Program-made: the position numbers and the translations under genes | In this document: in pieces, positions 28,878 through 37,662 of the stretch | Numbering within the stretch: the stretch's first letter is position 1 | Layout: each line of letters starts with the position of its first letter | Notes under the pieces: model-generated | Told to the model about the DNA's origin: nothing | The model's database searches: none | Seen by the model: only the letters and a program-made list of their open reading frames with translations | Assembly: GCA_008690995.1 (NCBI GenBank) | Contig: VRMN01000003.1 | Location: forward strand, 930,001 to 994,000 | DNA: 64,000 nucleotides | Source: Porphyridium purpureum | Taxonomy: Eukaryota > Rhodophyta > Bangiophyceae > Porphyridiales > Porphyridiaceae | Direction of reading: 5' to 3'

Positions 28878-29768
28878 TCATGTTGTCGGGTCGCCACTGC
28901 TGCTGCTGGCGGGACCCGCCGCGAGCACATTTTTCCAAAGCTGGAATTCGACCTGCTTCATGGGATCCTTAACCACGTCCAACAGCATAGAACCGAGCTG
29001 GCGAAACGCGCTGTCTGTGAATACTATGTAACCGCCGATGTCATTCAGCATTTCGCCTTGATTCACGATTTGCATGAGGTCAACGCCTTCAAAGATCCCA
29101 AGCTTAAGCGGCTTGACCTGCTTAATGCGCTCCAGAAGCTCGCGGTTGCGCGCCGCGACGTGTTGCTCCGCGATCGGATCGACGCTATGCAGTGCGCATG
29201 TGCACACCACGACTTTCTTGCGCAGTTTAGTCAACTCTTTGGCCGTGAGCATGATGTTTTCTGCTGAGCGCTTTGGCGCAATGCCAGCCTTTTCATCTTC
29301 ACTCCCCACAAGAATCACGACCACGTCTGCGTCCCTATACTTGCCCTCGGCGCCAAATACCTCGTCAAAGTAGTTCCCTTTGTTTTCTTTCGGAGACGCG
29401 GCCGTCTTCTGTGAGTCCGCGGGCTTGTCGCTTCCGGGAACCCACTGCTCCGACGTACTGAACTCGCGCGCATCCGACACGATTTTCCAATTCAGTAAGA
29501 GCTTGTAGTCCTCGCGCGCCCGGCCATGCATCATGAGCCGCCGCATCCTGCCGGCCAGGCCGCCGTGCACCAGTGAGTCGCCGATCCCCAGCGCAACTCC
29601 ATCTCCAACAAGCAGCAATGTCTTGACCTTGTCGCGCTGAAACTGTCTCGCCCAGATGGCCAACCCAACGTCCTCGCTCACGTAGCGCGCCCAGCGCATG
29701 AGGACCACATACAATGGCATCACCAGTACGGCGTACACCGTCGCCACCAGCTTGTTCAAGGCCTCCAT
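28878..29768 (-). CDS. SGNH/GDSL-like membrane-anchored protein with degenerate active site, 296 aa
   Basis: Residues 7-28 form a hydrophobic anchor. The strand LLLVGDGVALGIGDS (50-64) resembles the GDS block of SGNH hydrolases but with GDG in place of GDS. VVVILVGSEDE stands where the usual G..D/N block falls, and GYIVFTDSAFRQLGSMLL resembles the last block with Asp but without the expected His. The overall alternation of strands and helices supports an SGNH-like fold, while the substitutions suggest either altered chemistry or a non-catalytic protein. A Lys-rich linker with NYFDEVFG is at 115-140. I do not recognise a specific family. Confidence 0.45.
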   Translation of the reverse strand: MEALNKLVATVYAVLVMPLYVVLMRWARYVSEDVGLAIWARQFQRDKVKTLLLVGDGVALGIGDSLVHGGLAGRMRRLMMHGRAREDYKLLLNWKIVSDAREFSTSEQWVPGSDKPADSQKTAASPKENKGNYFDEVFGAEGKYRDADVVVILVGSEDEKAGIAPKRSAENIMLTAKELTKLRKKVVVCTCALHSVDPIAEQHVAARNRELLERIKQVKPLKLGIFEGVDLMQIVNQGEMLNDIGGYIVFTDSAFRQLGSMLLDVVKDPMKQVEFQLWKNVLAAGPASSSSGDPTT

Positions 29769-29972
29769 GATTCACCTTCGCCCTGCACGACGACGCGCAC
29801 CGGGCCGGACGATGACAAGAACTTGGCAGCTGCGGCCGAGAAATTTCTAGCGCGAATCACACAAAGAGCAACCGGTTAGGGCTTTTTGTCGGAGCGAGAT
29901 CGTTTGATTTGGGTTATTCACTCACATCCATGATCTAGTTATGTATGGTGGGGGAATAGGCAGTTATTAGGC

Positions 29973-31364
29973 TTACGCTGTGGTGGTGGCGTTGAAGTCC
30001 GTGAATGCATTCGTGCCTTCTGTTGCCTGACCGGATCCTTCGGTCGCATCGAGCTTGTCCATGGTGACTTTCATTTGGGTCCAATTGGCAGGAAGTTCCA
30101 TGCCCGGAACGATGGGCGGGACCTGCTCGCGTAGCAGCCCCCAATTGGTTTCAGCAAACCACTTGTGTGACTTGATTTCTGACGACCCTCCGTTCGAGCC
30201 TAGACGCTTCTTGGCGTCGCGCGTGAGCAGCTTTTTGAGAAGCTCCTTGCATTCTTTGCTCACCGGGATGTCGGCTGGAAACTTGAGCTCCTTGGAGATG
30301 ATGTTTGCAAACGTGACATCCTGCACATCGCCACGGAACGGTGTCACGCCAAAAATCATTTCGTACATCAATACGCCCAATGTCCACCAATCCACGGCCG
30401 CGGTCTGCTGCTCGCCCGAAATCACTTCTGGAGAAAGATACTCCGCGGTGCCCACAAAGGACTTTGCATCACCTTCGAAAACAGGACCGGCATTCACAAT
30501 ATTCAACATGTCTAGGCGACTGCCGTTGTTGTTCTTCTTCCCAAAAAATCCCTTCTTCTTCTCCACGACCTGTGCACTCTGCGCCACGGCCTGCTTGCTG
30601 AGATCAAAATCCGACAGCGCCAGATGGCCGTCGGCACGCACAAGCACATTCTCTGGCTTCAAGTCGCGATAAACAAACCCACACGCGTGCAGGTACTCAA
30701 GGGCCGAAGTCACTTCACTCGTGTAGAAGCGCGCGTCCTGCTCATTCATGCGCTTTTCCGGGAGCGCCTGGAGCATGCGGTAAAACTCGCCACCCGCCAT
30801 GAGCTCCATGCAATAGAATAGCTTGTTGTTGGTCTGGAAGCTAGCGTACATTTTGACCACAAACGGGTGAGACGTGGTGGCCAGCACCTCACGCTCCGTC
30901 ATGACGCGAGCCACCTTGTTCTTCTTGACCATTTCGTCCTTTGTCACCACTTTGATTGCATATAACTTGGGCCGCTTGGACGAGTCGACCTCCTCACCGT
31001 CCGCCTCCTCCTTGAGCCGCGCCATGTACACAATGCCGATCGCGCCCTTGCCAATCTTCTTCATTTTGATAAATTTGCTGGCATGCACTTCCTCCGGCGT
31101 TAGCGGGAATTCCTCGCACTTGCGCACCGCGGTCTTTGCGAGCACGTCATTCGAGTCCGACACGGAGCCGCGAGGCGTCGCGTCCTCGGAGGCGTCCACC
31201 TGGGCGTCGGCGAGCAGCGACAGCGTCGAGCCCTTGCGCGGGGTTGCCACTGTGCTTTTCCCTGGCGTGGAGTCGCCGCCTGGCGTTGCGACGCCGCGCG
31301 GCGTGCTTGTCTTTGAGCTGCCTGAGAGCATGCTCATGTTCTTAATTTTGGCCAACGCCGCCAT
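29973..31364 (-). CDS. AGC-family Ser/Thr kinase of plant AGC-VIII/phototropin type, 463 aa
   Basis: After an 85-residue Ser/Thr/Pro-rich leader with several TPR and TPG sites comes a full kinase domain: glycine loop GKGAIG (105-110), ATP lysine K138, catalytic YRDLKPEN (D234), SDFDLS in place of DFG (251-256), an insertion of about 45 residues with KKKGFFGKKNNN, then SFVGTAEYLSPEVI with the activation-loop Ser302. DFD plus an insert before the activation segment marks plant AGC-VIII kinases, including phototropins, and their fungal relatives. There is no LOV domain and no clear FxxF tail. A polybasic insert in such kinases often binds membranes. The upstream 5' region has a long CT tract (GA in the transcript). 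Confidence 0.85.
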   Translation of the reverse strand: MAALAKIKNMSMLSGSSKTSTPRGVATPGGDSTPGKSTVATPRKGSTLSLLADAQVDASEDATPRGSVSDSNDVLAKTAVRKCEEFPLTPEEVHASKFIKMKKIGKGAIGIVYMARLKEEADGEEVDSSKRPKLYAIKVVTKDEMVKKNKVARVMTEREVLATTSHPFVVKMYASFQTNNKLFYCMELMAGGEFYRMLQALPEKRMNEQDARFYTSEVTSALEYLHACGFVYRDLKPENVLVRADGHLALSDFDLSKQAVAQSAQVVEKKKGFFGKKNNNGSRLDMLNIVNAGPVFEGDAKSFVGTAEYLSPEVISGEQQTAAVDWWTLGVLMYEMIFGVTPFRGDVQDVTFANIISKELKFPADIPVSKECKELLKKLLTRDAKKRLGSNGGSSEIKSHKWFAETNWGLLREQVPPIVPGMELPANWTQMKVTMDKLDATEGSGQATEGTNAFTDFNATTTA

Positions 31365-32320
31365 GATGAAGGGCGCGCAAACTTACGCCGGCGGGCAAGC
31401 GGCCCAAATGGTGCAAGCGTGAGGGCCGGCCTAGTTCGTTGCTCTACCGATGGCCACAGCGCGCAACGTCCAGCGCGTGTCGAGTTCCGTTCTCTCTGTC
31501 TCTCTCTCCCTCTCTCTCTCTCTCCCTGTCTCCTCCGTGAGCTCGACCCTCACGCGCGACTCACGAGTGCCGCCCGCCACCACCCTGGCGACTGTGTGCT
31601 TTCAATTTCCTCCCAGGCGACACGACATGTCACACTCAGTTCGACACGTCCGTCCAACACTCCCTTGCTGTAGAAGATCGCCATCTGCCCTCCCCAATGA
31701 CACACACACACACACACACTCAAAACCGACAGACACAAAACTCACTCACCGACCGACAGAAAAGAGAAAAAGGAAAAGAAACAAACAACAAAACACATCC
31801 CCCGAGCACGCTTGGTAGTCCAAACCACGAATCTGCGACCTCGCCGTCATACCAACTGTTTCGATCGCGAGAACGAGCCAAATTTTGTTGGTGGTGGTAG
31901 TGCACCGATGGCATGAACAAAGAGAGAGGAAAAAAGAAATGAAGGGGGAAGAATGGGAAACGATTGGTGCAAGCGTCATAGTAGAACACACGCATGTACA
32001 TACAAGCCGCAGCGACTGCGCGTGCGGTGTCGCGCACCTTTTCGCCGCGTCGGATCGGTTCGTCTCGGCGCGTGCCCTGTCAGCAGCAGCACCCGTCGGG
32101 CGCGAAATTCGCCGAACGTAGGTGGGAGTACAGTGGGAAGGTACAGCTGCATTTCTGACCTTCTTCGTGTTGCCGGTTAACGGTCCGCGTCGATGTGGCT
32201 CACACACACGCCGCGGGAATAAACCGGCAAGCGGTGGGCGCTCCGCGAGAGTCTCGAGTAGGTGTGTTGGAGTTTTTGGTTTGAGCAGAAGGAGGCACGG
32301 AGGTGTGAGGGGGAGGGAGG
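31365..32320. promoter_or_regulatory. Divergent 956-bp promoter region with CT and AC tracts
   Basis: It separates the AGC kinase and PhyH genes. A CT tract (31490-31532), an AC tract (about 31699-31720) and GTACAGT (32128-32134, about 190 bases before the PhyH ATG) are present. The 40 bases before the PhyH ATG are almost purely purine. No further gene is supported. Confidence 0.5.
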
Positions 32321-33532
32321 ATGGCGTTTGCGCTTCATGGCGGGAATGCTGGTCTGCGTGGTGATCGTGTGCAAGGAAGATGCTCATCTGGTAGAGTGGT
32401 CCTGCCCGCGCGCGCGGACAGAGCTCCGCAGCGAGTGGTGCGTGCTGCGGACGGGGTGAGGGAGCGGAAACGGTCTGCTGCAAGGAGCGACCGGCGGCGC
32501 GATGCGAAGGATGGCCCGGGCGCTGCTGCGAACCCGCGCAGGCGTGTCCATGTGCAACGTGGGAAGCATGATCGGGATGGGCATGCGCGAGAAGTTGGCG
32601 GAATTGGCACTGCAGCCGAGTTGAACGAGCCGGTGCACGTGGCACCGCAGGACCAGCTCAGTTTTGAGCGACGAGGACACTTGTGTCTGCGCAACCTGTT
32701 GAGCAGACAGCTGGTGCTTGAGTGGCTGGCACCTGCTGTACGGCGAGAGCTCGCTGCGCGGGAGTACGAAGTCTTGCTTCAGAAAGTGGAAGTCATGTAC
32801 GAAGACGACGCTGCGGTCATGGCATCATTGACCTCCATGACCGAGGCGAACGTGCAGGTATTGCGCAACCTGCTGGCAGCACTGGACGGTGAGCTTCCTT
32901 TCCTTCAGCTCTTCCGTCTGTGGGAGAGGAACGGCGAAATAAACAAAATCGCACGCTCCACGCGATTCAAGAGTGCGGCAACCGCGCTGCTAGGCACCAA
33001 GCAGGTTGTGCTTTACCAGGATTCCTGCTTTTTGAAAAGAATGGGCGACAAAGCAACTCGGTGGCACTCCGATCTGAACATGTGCCCGTTGGACACGTCC
33101 AGTGCCGTGACATTTTGGATTCCCATGCATGACATTCCAGCCCCGGAACACGGAGGAACCGGTCTGGTTTATGCCGACGCGAGTCATCGTGATTTTAGCC
33201 TGCCATTCTGGTACGGCCGAGGCACGGCTGTGGATGGCCGATATCCAATTTCACATCATAATGCGCTCGCAGCGGGCGATGTGTCGGTGCACGCCGGCTG
33301 GACCCTACACGCAGCGCCGGGATGCATCGAGCCAGAAGGACGATTAGCATACACGTGTACATACGTTGCGGCCGACGCGCTGGTGATGGCCAAGGGGGTG
33401 CGGGAGCGCGTACACCGCGAAGACCATCGGTCGTGGGCAGCGTGGATCGATCGTGCACAACCGGGCAAGTCCTTGCTAGATCGTGCTAATCGGCACTTGA
33501 CACGGGCGGACGGGCCTTTACCACTCCTGTAA
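32321..33532 (+). CDS. PhyH-type Fe(II)/2-oxoglutarate dioxygenase, 403 aa
   Basis: The C-terminal 290 residues show the phytanoyl-CoA dioxygenase layout. Iron ligands are H249 and D251 in RWHSDLNM and a distal His in HAGWTLHAAPG (H330). R341, which follows shortly after, is suited to hold 2-oxoglutarate. FWIPMHDIPAPEHGGTG is the typical strand and loop between them. Members hydroxylate lipids, haloalkanes or natural products, so the substrate cannot be told. The first 100 residues are Arg-rich and low in structure, perhaps a targeting leader or a start chosen too far upstream, although the next ATG is well inside the domain. It ends 25 bases from the tail of the convergent hydrolase gene. 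Confidence 0.75.
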   Translation: MAFALHGGNAGLRGDRVQGRCSSGRVVLPARADRAPQRVVRAADGVRERKRSAARSDRRRDAKDGPGAAANPRRRVHVQRGKHDRDGHAREVGGIGTAAELNEPVHVAPQDQLSFERRGHLCLRNLLSRQLVLEWLAPAVRRELAAREYEVLLQKVEVMYEDDAAVMASLTSMTEANVQVLRNLLAALDGELPFLQLFRLWERNGEINKIARSTRFKSAATALLGTKQVVLYQDSCFLKRMGDKATRWHSDLNMCPLDTSSAVTFWIPMHDIPAPEHGGTGLVYADASHRDFSLPFWYGRGTAVDGRYPISHHNALAAGDVSVHAGWTLHAAPGCIEPEGRLAYTCTYVAADALVMAKGVRERVHREDHRSWAAWIDRAQPGKSLLDRANRHLTRADGPLPLL

Positions 33533-33557
33533 TTATCATACTACTCTGTGATTATAC

Positions 33558-34793
33558 TCAAACAATTTTTCTGTCCATGAGCTGCGACAGACTTCTTGAA
33601 TCGTCGCTCTGAAGCAAGTCGTCCCACGAATCAAAATGGCTTTCTACGCGTGACAGCCCCGCTGACGAGCTTCCCTGCGAAGCGCACGTGGAATCCACAT
33701 TTGAGCTTGCAAGCGCCATTTGCAGCGCACGCACAGCGGAGTCTTCGCCGGCCTCGGCGCGGCCGCTGCTTGAATCAGTGCTCCGCTCGTGTCGCTCCCC
33801 GCTTGGTTCTTCAAAGTCATGCTTGAAGACAAAGCCCTTGGTCGCGGCTCGCGCAGACTTTGTCCTGACCGTAGTGTTTTTGCGACTTAATCGATTACTC
33901 GCCACGCTGCGAGATCGCTCGACCGCACATTGGTCGATACAACACAGTATGAATGTGTTAATGCGCTTCAGAATCGCATCGCGCTCGATTTCCAGTAGGT
34001 TGTTGTGATCTGCATTCTTCACGAGCATCAAGTCTGAACTACGCGGCGGGAAGTGGCTCAGTGACGCGTCGTACAGTGTGTCTGCACACTGCCACGGAAT
34101 CACGTCGTCACACATGCCGTGAATAATCAAAATGGGACATGCCACTTTGCCGATGCGATCGATGTTGGCGAACATGTCGAATGAAGGTGTAACGGTCAGC
34201 GATGGTTTGATTACGCGCGTGACTGACGAGAGCGGACATAGCAAGACAAGCCCCATCGCTGGCTTCTGGGATGCGAGATATGTCGATGGTCCTGAGCCCA
34301 AGCTTCTGCCGAGGAGCAAAATCTTTTCCGGGTTGATCTGGAGCTTATCCACTAGGTGCATGTAAACGGTCATGATTGATGCATACACACCTTTTTCATC
34401 GGGACTCCCACTCGACAAGCCGTACCCCAAGTAATCGTATGCGACGACGTCCGCCTCAAATTCATTGCAGAAATCTGCCGCGAACTGGGACGCGACTGCA
34501 AGATCCTCGGAAGTGCCGTGCGAGTAAATGATTGTACACTGACTGCGCGGATGTTTGAGATGCACTGCTGCGACGCAAAACTCCTTGTTCCCCGGACTCA
34601 ATTCGTCCGTCGCTGACGCAGAAAAGCCTGCTGCGTGCTGTAGAGGCAGGAGCTCCACGCGCAAACCATGGAGCTTCTTGGACTCATAAAAACGCAGGGG
34701 CTCCTTCCATTCCAGCGTCCCGCTTTCTGCATTCATGCGGTATCCCGCCGGCTTTGGAGGCTGAAACACTATCGAACTGACCGCGCCGCCCAT
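33558..34793 (-). CDS. ABHD17-like alpha/beta hydrolase, 411 aa
   Basis: The catalytic triad fits S164 in LLGRSLGSGPS, D229/D230 in HGMCDDVIP and H263 in NADHNNLLE, with an oxyanion loop at YSHGTSED. This is the ABHD17/FAM108 (bem46-like) pattern. In animals ABHD17 removes palmitate from membrane proteins such as Ras. The N-terminus MGGAVSS could be N-myristoylated at Gly2, whereas animal ABHD17 uses a Cys-rich palmitoylated start. The C-terminal 120 residues are Ser/Arg-rich and disordered, which is longer than usual. It diverges from a small unknown ORF 147 bases away. Confidence 0.8.
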   Translation of the reverse strand: MGGAVSSIVFQPPKPAGYRMNAESGTLEWKEPLRFYESKKLHGLRVELLPLQHAAGFSASATDELSPGNKEFCVAAVHLKHPRSQCTIIYSHGTSEDLAVASQFAADFCNEFEADVVAYDYLGYGLSSGSPDEKGVYASIMTVYMHLVDKLQINPEKILLLGRSLGSGPSTYLASQKPAMGLVLLCPLSSVTRVIKPSLTVTPSFDMFANIDRIGKVACPILIIHGMCDDVIPWQCADTLYDASLSHFPPRSSDLMLVKNADHNNLLEIERDAILKRINTFILCCIDQCAVERSRSVASNRLSRKNTTVRTKSARAATKGFVFKHDFEEPSGERHERSTDSSSGRAEAGEDSAVRALQMALASSNVDSTCASQGSSSAGLSRVESHFDSWDDLLQSDDSRSLSQLMDRKIV

Positions 34794-34940
34794 CTCACTG
34801 AAATGTCGGCCGCTCGTTCGCAGGCTCGGAAGAATCCTTTAACTTCGTGGCACCGTTGAGAATTAGAGCATCTTCACGAAACGGGTCGAAGAAGTGGACG
34901 AGTCGACGAACTACGAGATACAGGACTGCGAAGGGAAGGG

Positions 34941-35471
34941 ATGGAGGCCTCAGTCGCAGCGACCACAGCGTTGAGGGCCACGGCCAAGCTGGATAAGGAC
35001 AGTGAAGTGCGCCAGTTTGAAGCGGTGTGGAAGGCGCTGAGAGAACCGGGCGATGAAGCGGAGAGCGCTGGAGGGACCGCACGGCCGCGTTCGCGTGACT
35101 GGTTTGAGTATGAGCGGCTGAGCGCATTTGTGAGCTTGCACGGTGATGGACTGAAAGTGATGAGGCGCGAGACGGAAGAAAAGGAGAACACAAATTGTGA
35201 CGCTTCTGCCAAGACGACACCCGCATCGCTGCTTGCGCATGACAGCCTCGGGATGAACGCCGAATCCCCGCCCGGACGAATGACCGCGAGCGCTGGGAAA
35301 GGCACGCGCAAGCGCTCCCGGTCGCAAACCAAAGACACGACCACCGCTGTCGCGCCGTCACGGCCGTCGAAAACGATCGGCGTCGCGGGCTCGCCGCAGA
35401 AGAAGAGTGGGAGCGAGCAGCGTGTCGAGCTCGACCAACGAGGCTGCACCAGCGATGCCAACTGCGTGTGA
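34941..35471 (+). CDS. Hypothetical basic protein, 176 aa
   Basis: The frame starts with an ATG at 34941. Its N-terminal half is well mixed (EVRQFEAVWKALRE, DWFEYERLSAFVSLHGDGLKVM) and its second half is Lys/Arg/Ser/Thr-rich like a nuclear tail (TRKRSRSQTK). I recognise no domain. The opposite strand also has long frames, but they are Ser/Arg-rich shadows. Its end overlaps the next small frame by 17 bases in another phase. It may be a real small nuclear protein or one exon of a longer gene. Confidence 0.4.
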   Translation: MEASVAATTALRATAKLDKDSEVRQFEAVWKALREPGDEAESAGGTARPRSRDWFEYERLSAFVSLHGDGLKVMRRETEEKENTNCDASAKTTPASLLAHDSLGMNAESPPGRMTASAGKGTRKRSRSQTKDTTTAVAPSRPSKTIGVAGSPQKKSGSEQRVELDQRGCTSDANCV

Positions 35472-35682
35472 GCAGCACATGGCTGGCTCTCGTGATCACG
35501 TTCGGCTTGCATTGGTTCTGTTAGCCGCAGTCATGGCCATGGTTGCAGGCACGGCTGTCATGGCGAGGCGCGCGCGTGAGAACAACAAGCGCGCCACGGT
35601 TTGGCGCGAAGCAACGGCTCAGCTTGAGATTGAACTGTACCTCTTTGGAAACCGGTTCAGTGCGTTTCCGGCGCGGCCTTGA
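35455..35682 (+). CDS. Hypothetical single-span membrane protein, 75 aa
   Basis: An ATG at 35455 opens a short frame with one hydrophobic segment (LALVLLAAVMAMVAGTAV, about 19-36), followed by a basic flank (RRARENNKR). It overlaps the end of the preceding ORF. An ACTGTAC motif lies inside it at 35634-35640, 184 bases before the purine-fusion ATG, so this stretch may instead be promoter. Weak support. Confidence 0.25.
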   Translation: MPTACEQHMAGSRDHVRLALVLLAAVMAMVAGTAVMARRARENNKRATVWREATAQLEIELYLFGNRFSAFPARP

Positions 35683-35823
35683 ATTCTTCCTGCATTAACA
35701 CGCACGCGGCCGGCGTCCAGGGCGACCAACGAACATGTTGCGCGACGCGGCGTCGGAAAGGCAAGGCGATGAGGGTGGGTGCGTGAGATCGAGGGACGCA
35801 GGAGCTCGGGGCATTGTGCGGGA

Positions 35824-37446
35824 ATGGCGTTTGTGTTTGGAGGATGTTCGTCTGTGCCTGTGGCGCGCACAGCAAGCAGCAGCGCCTGTAGCGTCCTCGG
35901 CAGCGAGCGGCCGGCCAACTCGCCCGCGCGCGCAGTGGCGCGGCGCCGCCGCGGCTCGCATGGCGTGCGTATGCATTGTGACGCGGACGCGTACGTCAAG
36001 CCCGTGGTCGTGATTCTGATGGGGTCCGCTGCAGACCTCAAGCACTGTGAGAAGATCGCAAAGGCAGCCACCGCGCTTGGCATGGACGCAGAAATGCGCA
36101 TTGCGTCGGCGCACAAAATTCCGAACCGTCTGCTTAGCGTGATTGCACAGTACCAGGCGGACCCGCGGCCAAAAGTGTACGTCTCTGTGGCAGGGCGCTC
36201 AAATGCTCTGTCGGGAATGCTTGACTGCGCCGTGAGCGCGCCCGTGATCGCGTGCCCGCCCTATTCGGACGCGTTCGGCGGCTCGGATCTGTTCTCCTCC
36301 ATTCGCATGCCGGGTGGTGTGACTCCCATGCTCGTGCTCGATCCTGCCGGTGCTGCACTCGCGGCTGCCAAAATTGTGGGCGTTTACGATTCGCACGTCC
36401 GCGAGAAGGCAGAGACACTGCAGAAGGCAAACCGCGACCGCCTATTTGTCGATGACGCACAGCTGACGTCAAAGGCATTTATTGAGTCGAAAACTGCTGA
36501 GGAGCTCAAATGCATCACAGACACCAGCGGAGTGCTCGACGTCAGCAAAGTGGCCGAGACGCGAAAGGGGAAGGTGCGGGACCAGTATGAGCTCAGCACC
36601 GACGAGGACTTGCTTGTGCTGGTCACCACGGACCGCCAGTCGGCGTTTGACCGCCTCCTCGCTGAGATTCCCTTCAAAGGCGCAGTGCTGAACAGCGTGT
36701 CCAATTGGTGGTTCCAAGAAACGGAGCACATTATTCCGAACCACGTTTTGTCCGTGCCGCACCCGAACGTGACCGTCGCGCGAAAGTGCAAGCCTTTCCC
36801 CATTGAATTCGTGGTGCGCGGGTATATCACAGGATCTACTTCCACGTCGCTTTGGAAGAACTATTCCAGTGGTGTTCGTGAGTACTGCGGAATTACTTTT
36901 CCGGAAGGGTTGATTAAGAATCAGAAACTCGAGAGCAACGTTCTAACCCCAACAACCAAGGGCGAGGTGGATCGTCCCATCTCTCCTGCAGATATCATCT
37001 CAGAAGGGTGGATGACACAGGAGGATTACGACGTGTGCGCAAAGGCGGCTCTGGAGGTATTTGAATTTGGTCAGAAGAAAGCCGCCGAGAACGGGCTCAT
37101 TCTCGTAGACACCAAGTTCGAATTTGGTAGGTCGGCAGATGGGGTGATCCGCCTGATTGATGAAGTACTCACTCCAGACTCATCCAGGTACTGGCTGGCA
37201 ACGAGCTATGCCGAGAGGATGGCAGACGGCAAGGAACCGGAGAATATCGACAAGGAGTTTCTGCGCCTTTGGTTCGCAGACAACTGCGACCCGTACAATG
37301 ACAAAACGTTGCCGGAAGCGCCGCAAGACCTCGTGCTTGAGCTGAGCCGAAGGTACATCATGCTTTATGAATTGATTACGGGTCAGCCGTTTGACATCGG
37401 GGAGGGCTCGAGCGTAGAGTCAATCCGCGAAGCTCTGAAGCTTTAA
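35824..37446 (+). CDS. PurE-PurC fusion: class II AIR carboxylase plus SAICAR synthetase, plastid-targeted, 540 aa
   Basis: The start MAFVFGGCSS and an Arg/Ala/Ser-rich leader (to about 50) look like a plastid transit peptide; a GTG at 35779 opens the frame but ATG 35824 is preferred. Residues 58-215 are AIR carboxylase of class II, as shown by MGSAADLKHCEKIAKA, VAGRSN and IACPP, which are animal-PAICS features (class I would show GSxSDW). Residues 225-535 are SAICAR synthetase (GKVRDQYEL, TDRQSAFDR, RGYITGS, DTKFEFGR, DEVLTPDSSRYW). The two catalyse steps 6 and 7 of purine synthesis, AIR to CAIR to SAICAR. The domain order is the reverse of animal PAICS. An ACTGTAC motif is 184 bases upstream. 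Confidence 0.9.
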   Translation: MAFVFGGCSSVPVARTASSSACSVLGSERPANSPARAVARRRRGSHGVRMHCDADAYVKPVVVILMGSAADLKHCEKIAKAATALGMDAEMRIASAHKIPNRLLSVIAQYQADPRPKVYVSVAGRSNALSGMLDCAVSAPVIACPPYSDAFGGSDLFSSIRMPGGVTPMLVLDPAGAALAAAKIVGVYDSHVREKAETLQKANRDRLFVDDAQLTSKAFIESKTAEELKCITDTSGVLDVSKVAETRKGKVRDQYELSTDEDLLVLVTTDRQSAFDRLLAEIPFKGAVLNSVSNWWFQETEHIIPNHVLSVPHPNVTVARKCKPFPIEFVVRGYITGSTSTSLWKNYSSGVREYCGITFPEGLIKNQKLESNVLTPTTKGEVDRPISPADIISEGWMTQEDYDVCAKAALEVFEFGQKKAAENGLILVDTKFEFGRSADGVIRLIDEVLTPDSSRYWLATSYAERMADGKEPENIDKEFLRLWFADNCDPYNDKTLPEAPQDLVLELSRRYIMLYELITGQPFDIGEGSSVESIREALKL

Positions 37447-37570
37447 TCCATTCCTTCCACTCCTCTTCCTCTTGGGAAGTTGTCTCTGGCCGTTTCGTGT
37501 CCCACCAGAGTGAGGTCTCTTGAACAAAGTTAAACGGTTTACCTCCATGAAATTTCGCCAAATCAGACAT
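37376..37570 (-). CDS. Candidate small ORF, 64 aa
   Basis: An ATG at 37570 opens MSDLAKFHGG, with a Trp-rich acidic middle (SLWWDTKRPE, EEEEWKEWIK). The composition looks protein-like. It lies downstream of the NIFK-like gene on the same strand, and its last 71 bases overlap the end of the purine-fusion gene in antisense. GTGAGT and GTAAAC donor-like sites occur nearby, so it could be an exon. Unrecognised and weakly supported. Confidence 0.25.
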   Translation of the reverse strand: MSDLAKFHGGKPFNFVQETSLWWDTKRPETTSQEEEEWKEWIKASELRGLTLRSSPPRCQTADP

Positions 37571-37662
37571 GACACGCCAGACACTCACTGATGGCGCGAA
37601 GAGAAAACAGACTCGCTTCTTTACGACTGCTGCCCGAAACACCGTGAAAAGCCTACTTCTTG

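Noticed and set aside
30055-30672. 205-residue plus-strand frame over the AGC kinase
   Set aside because: Antisense of a complete kinase domain.
34795-35499. 234- and 212-residue minus-strand frames
   Set aside because: Ser/Arg-rich composition like other shadows here; the plus-strand frame is better mixed, though it too is unproven.
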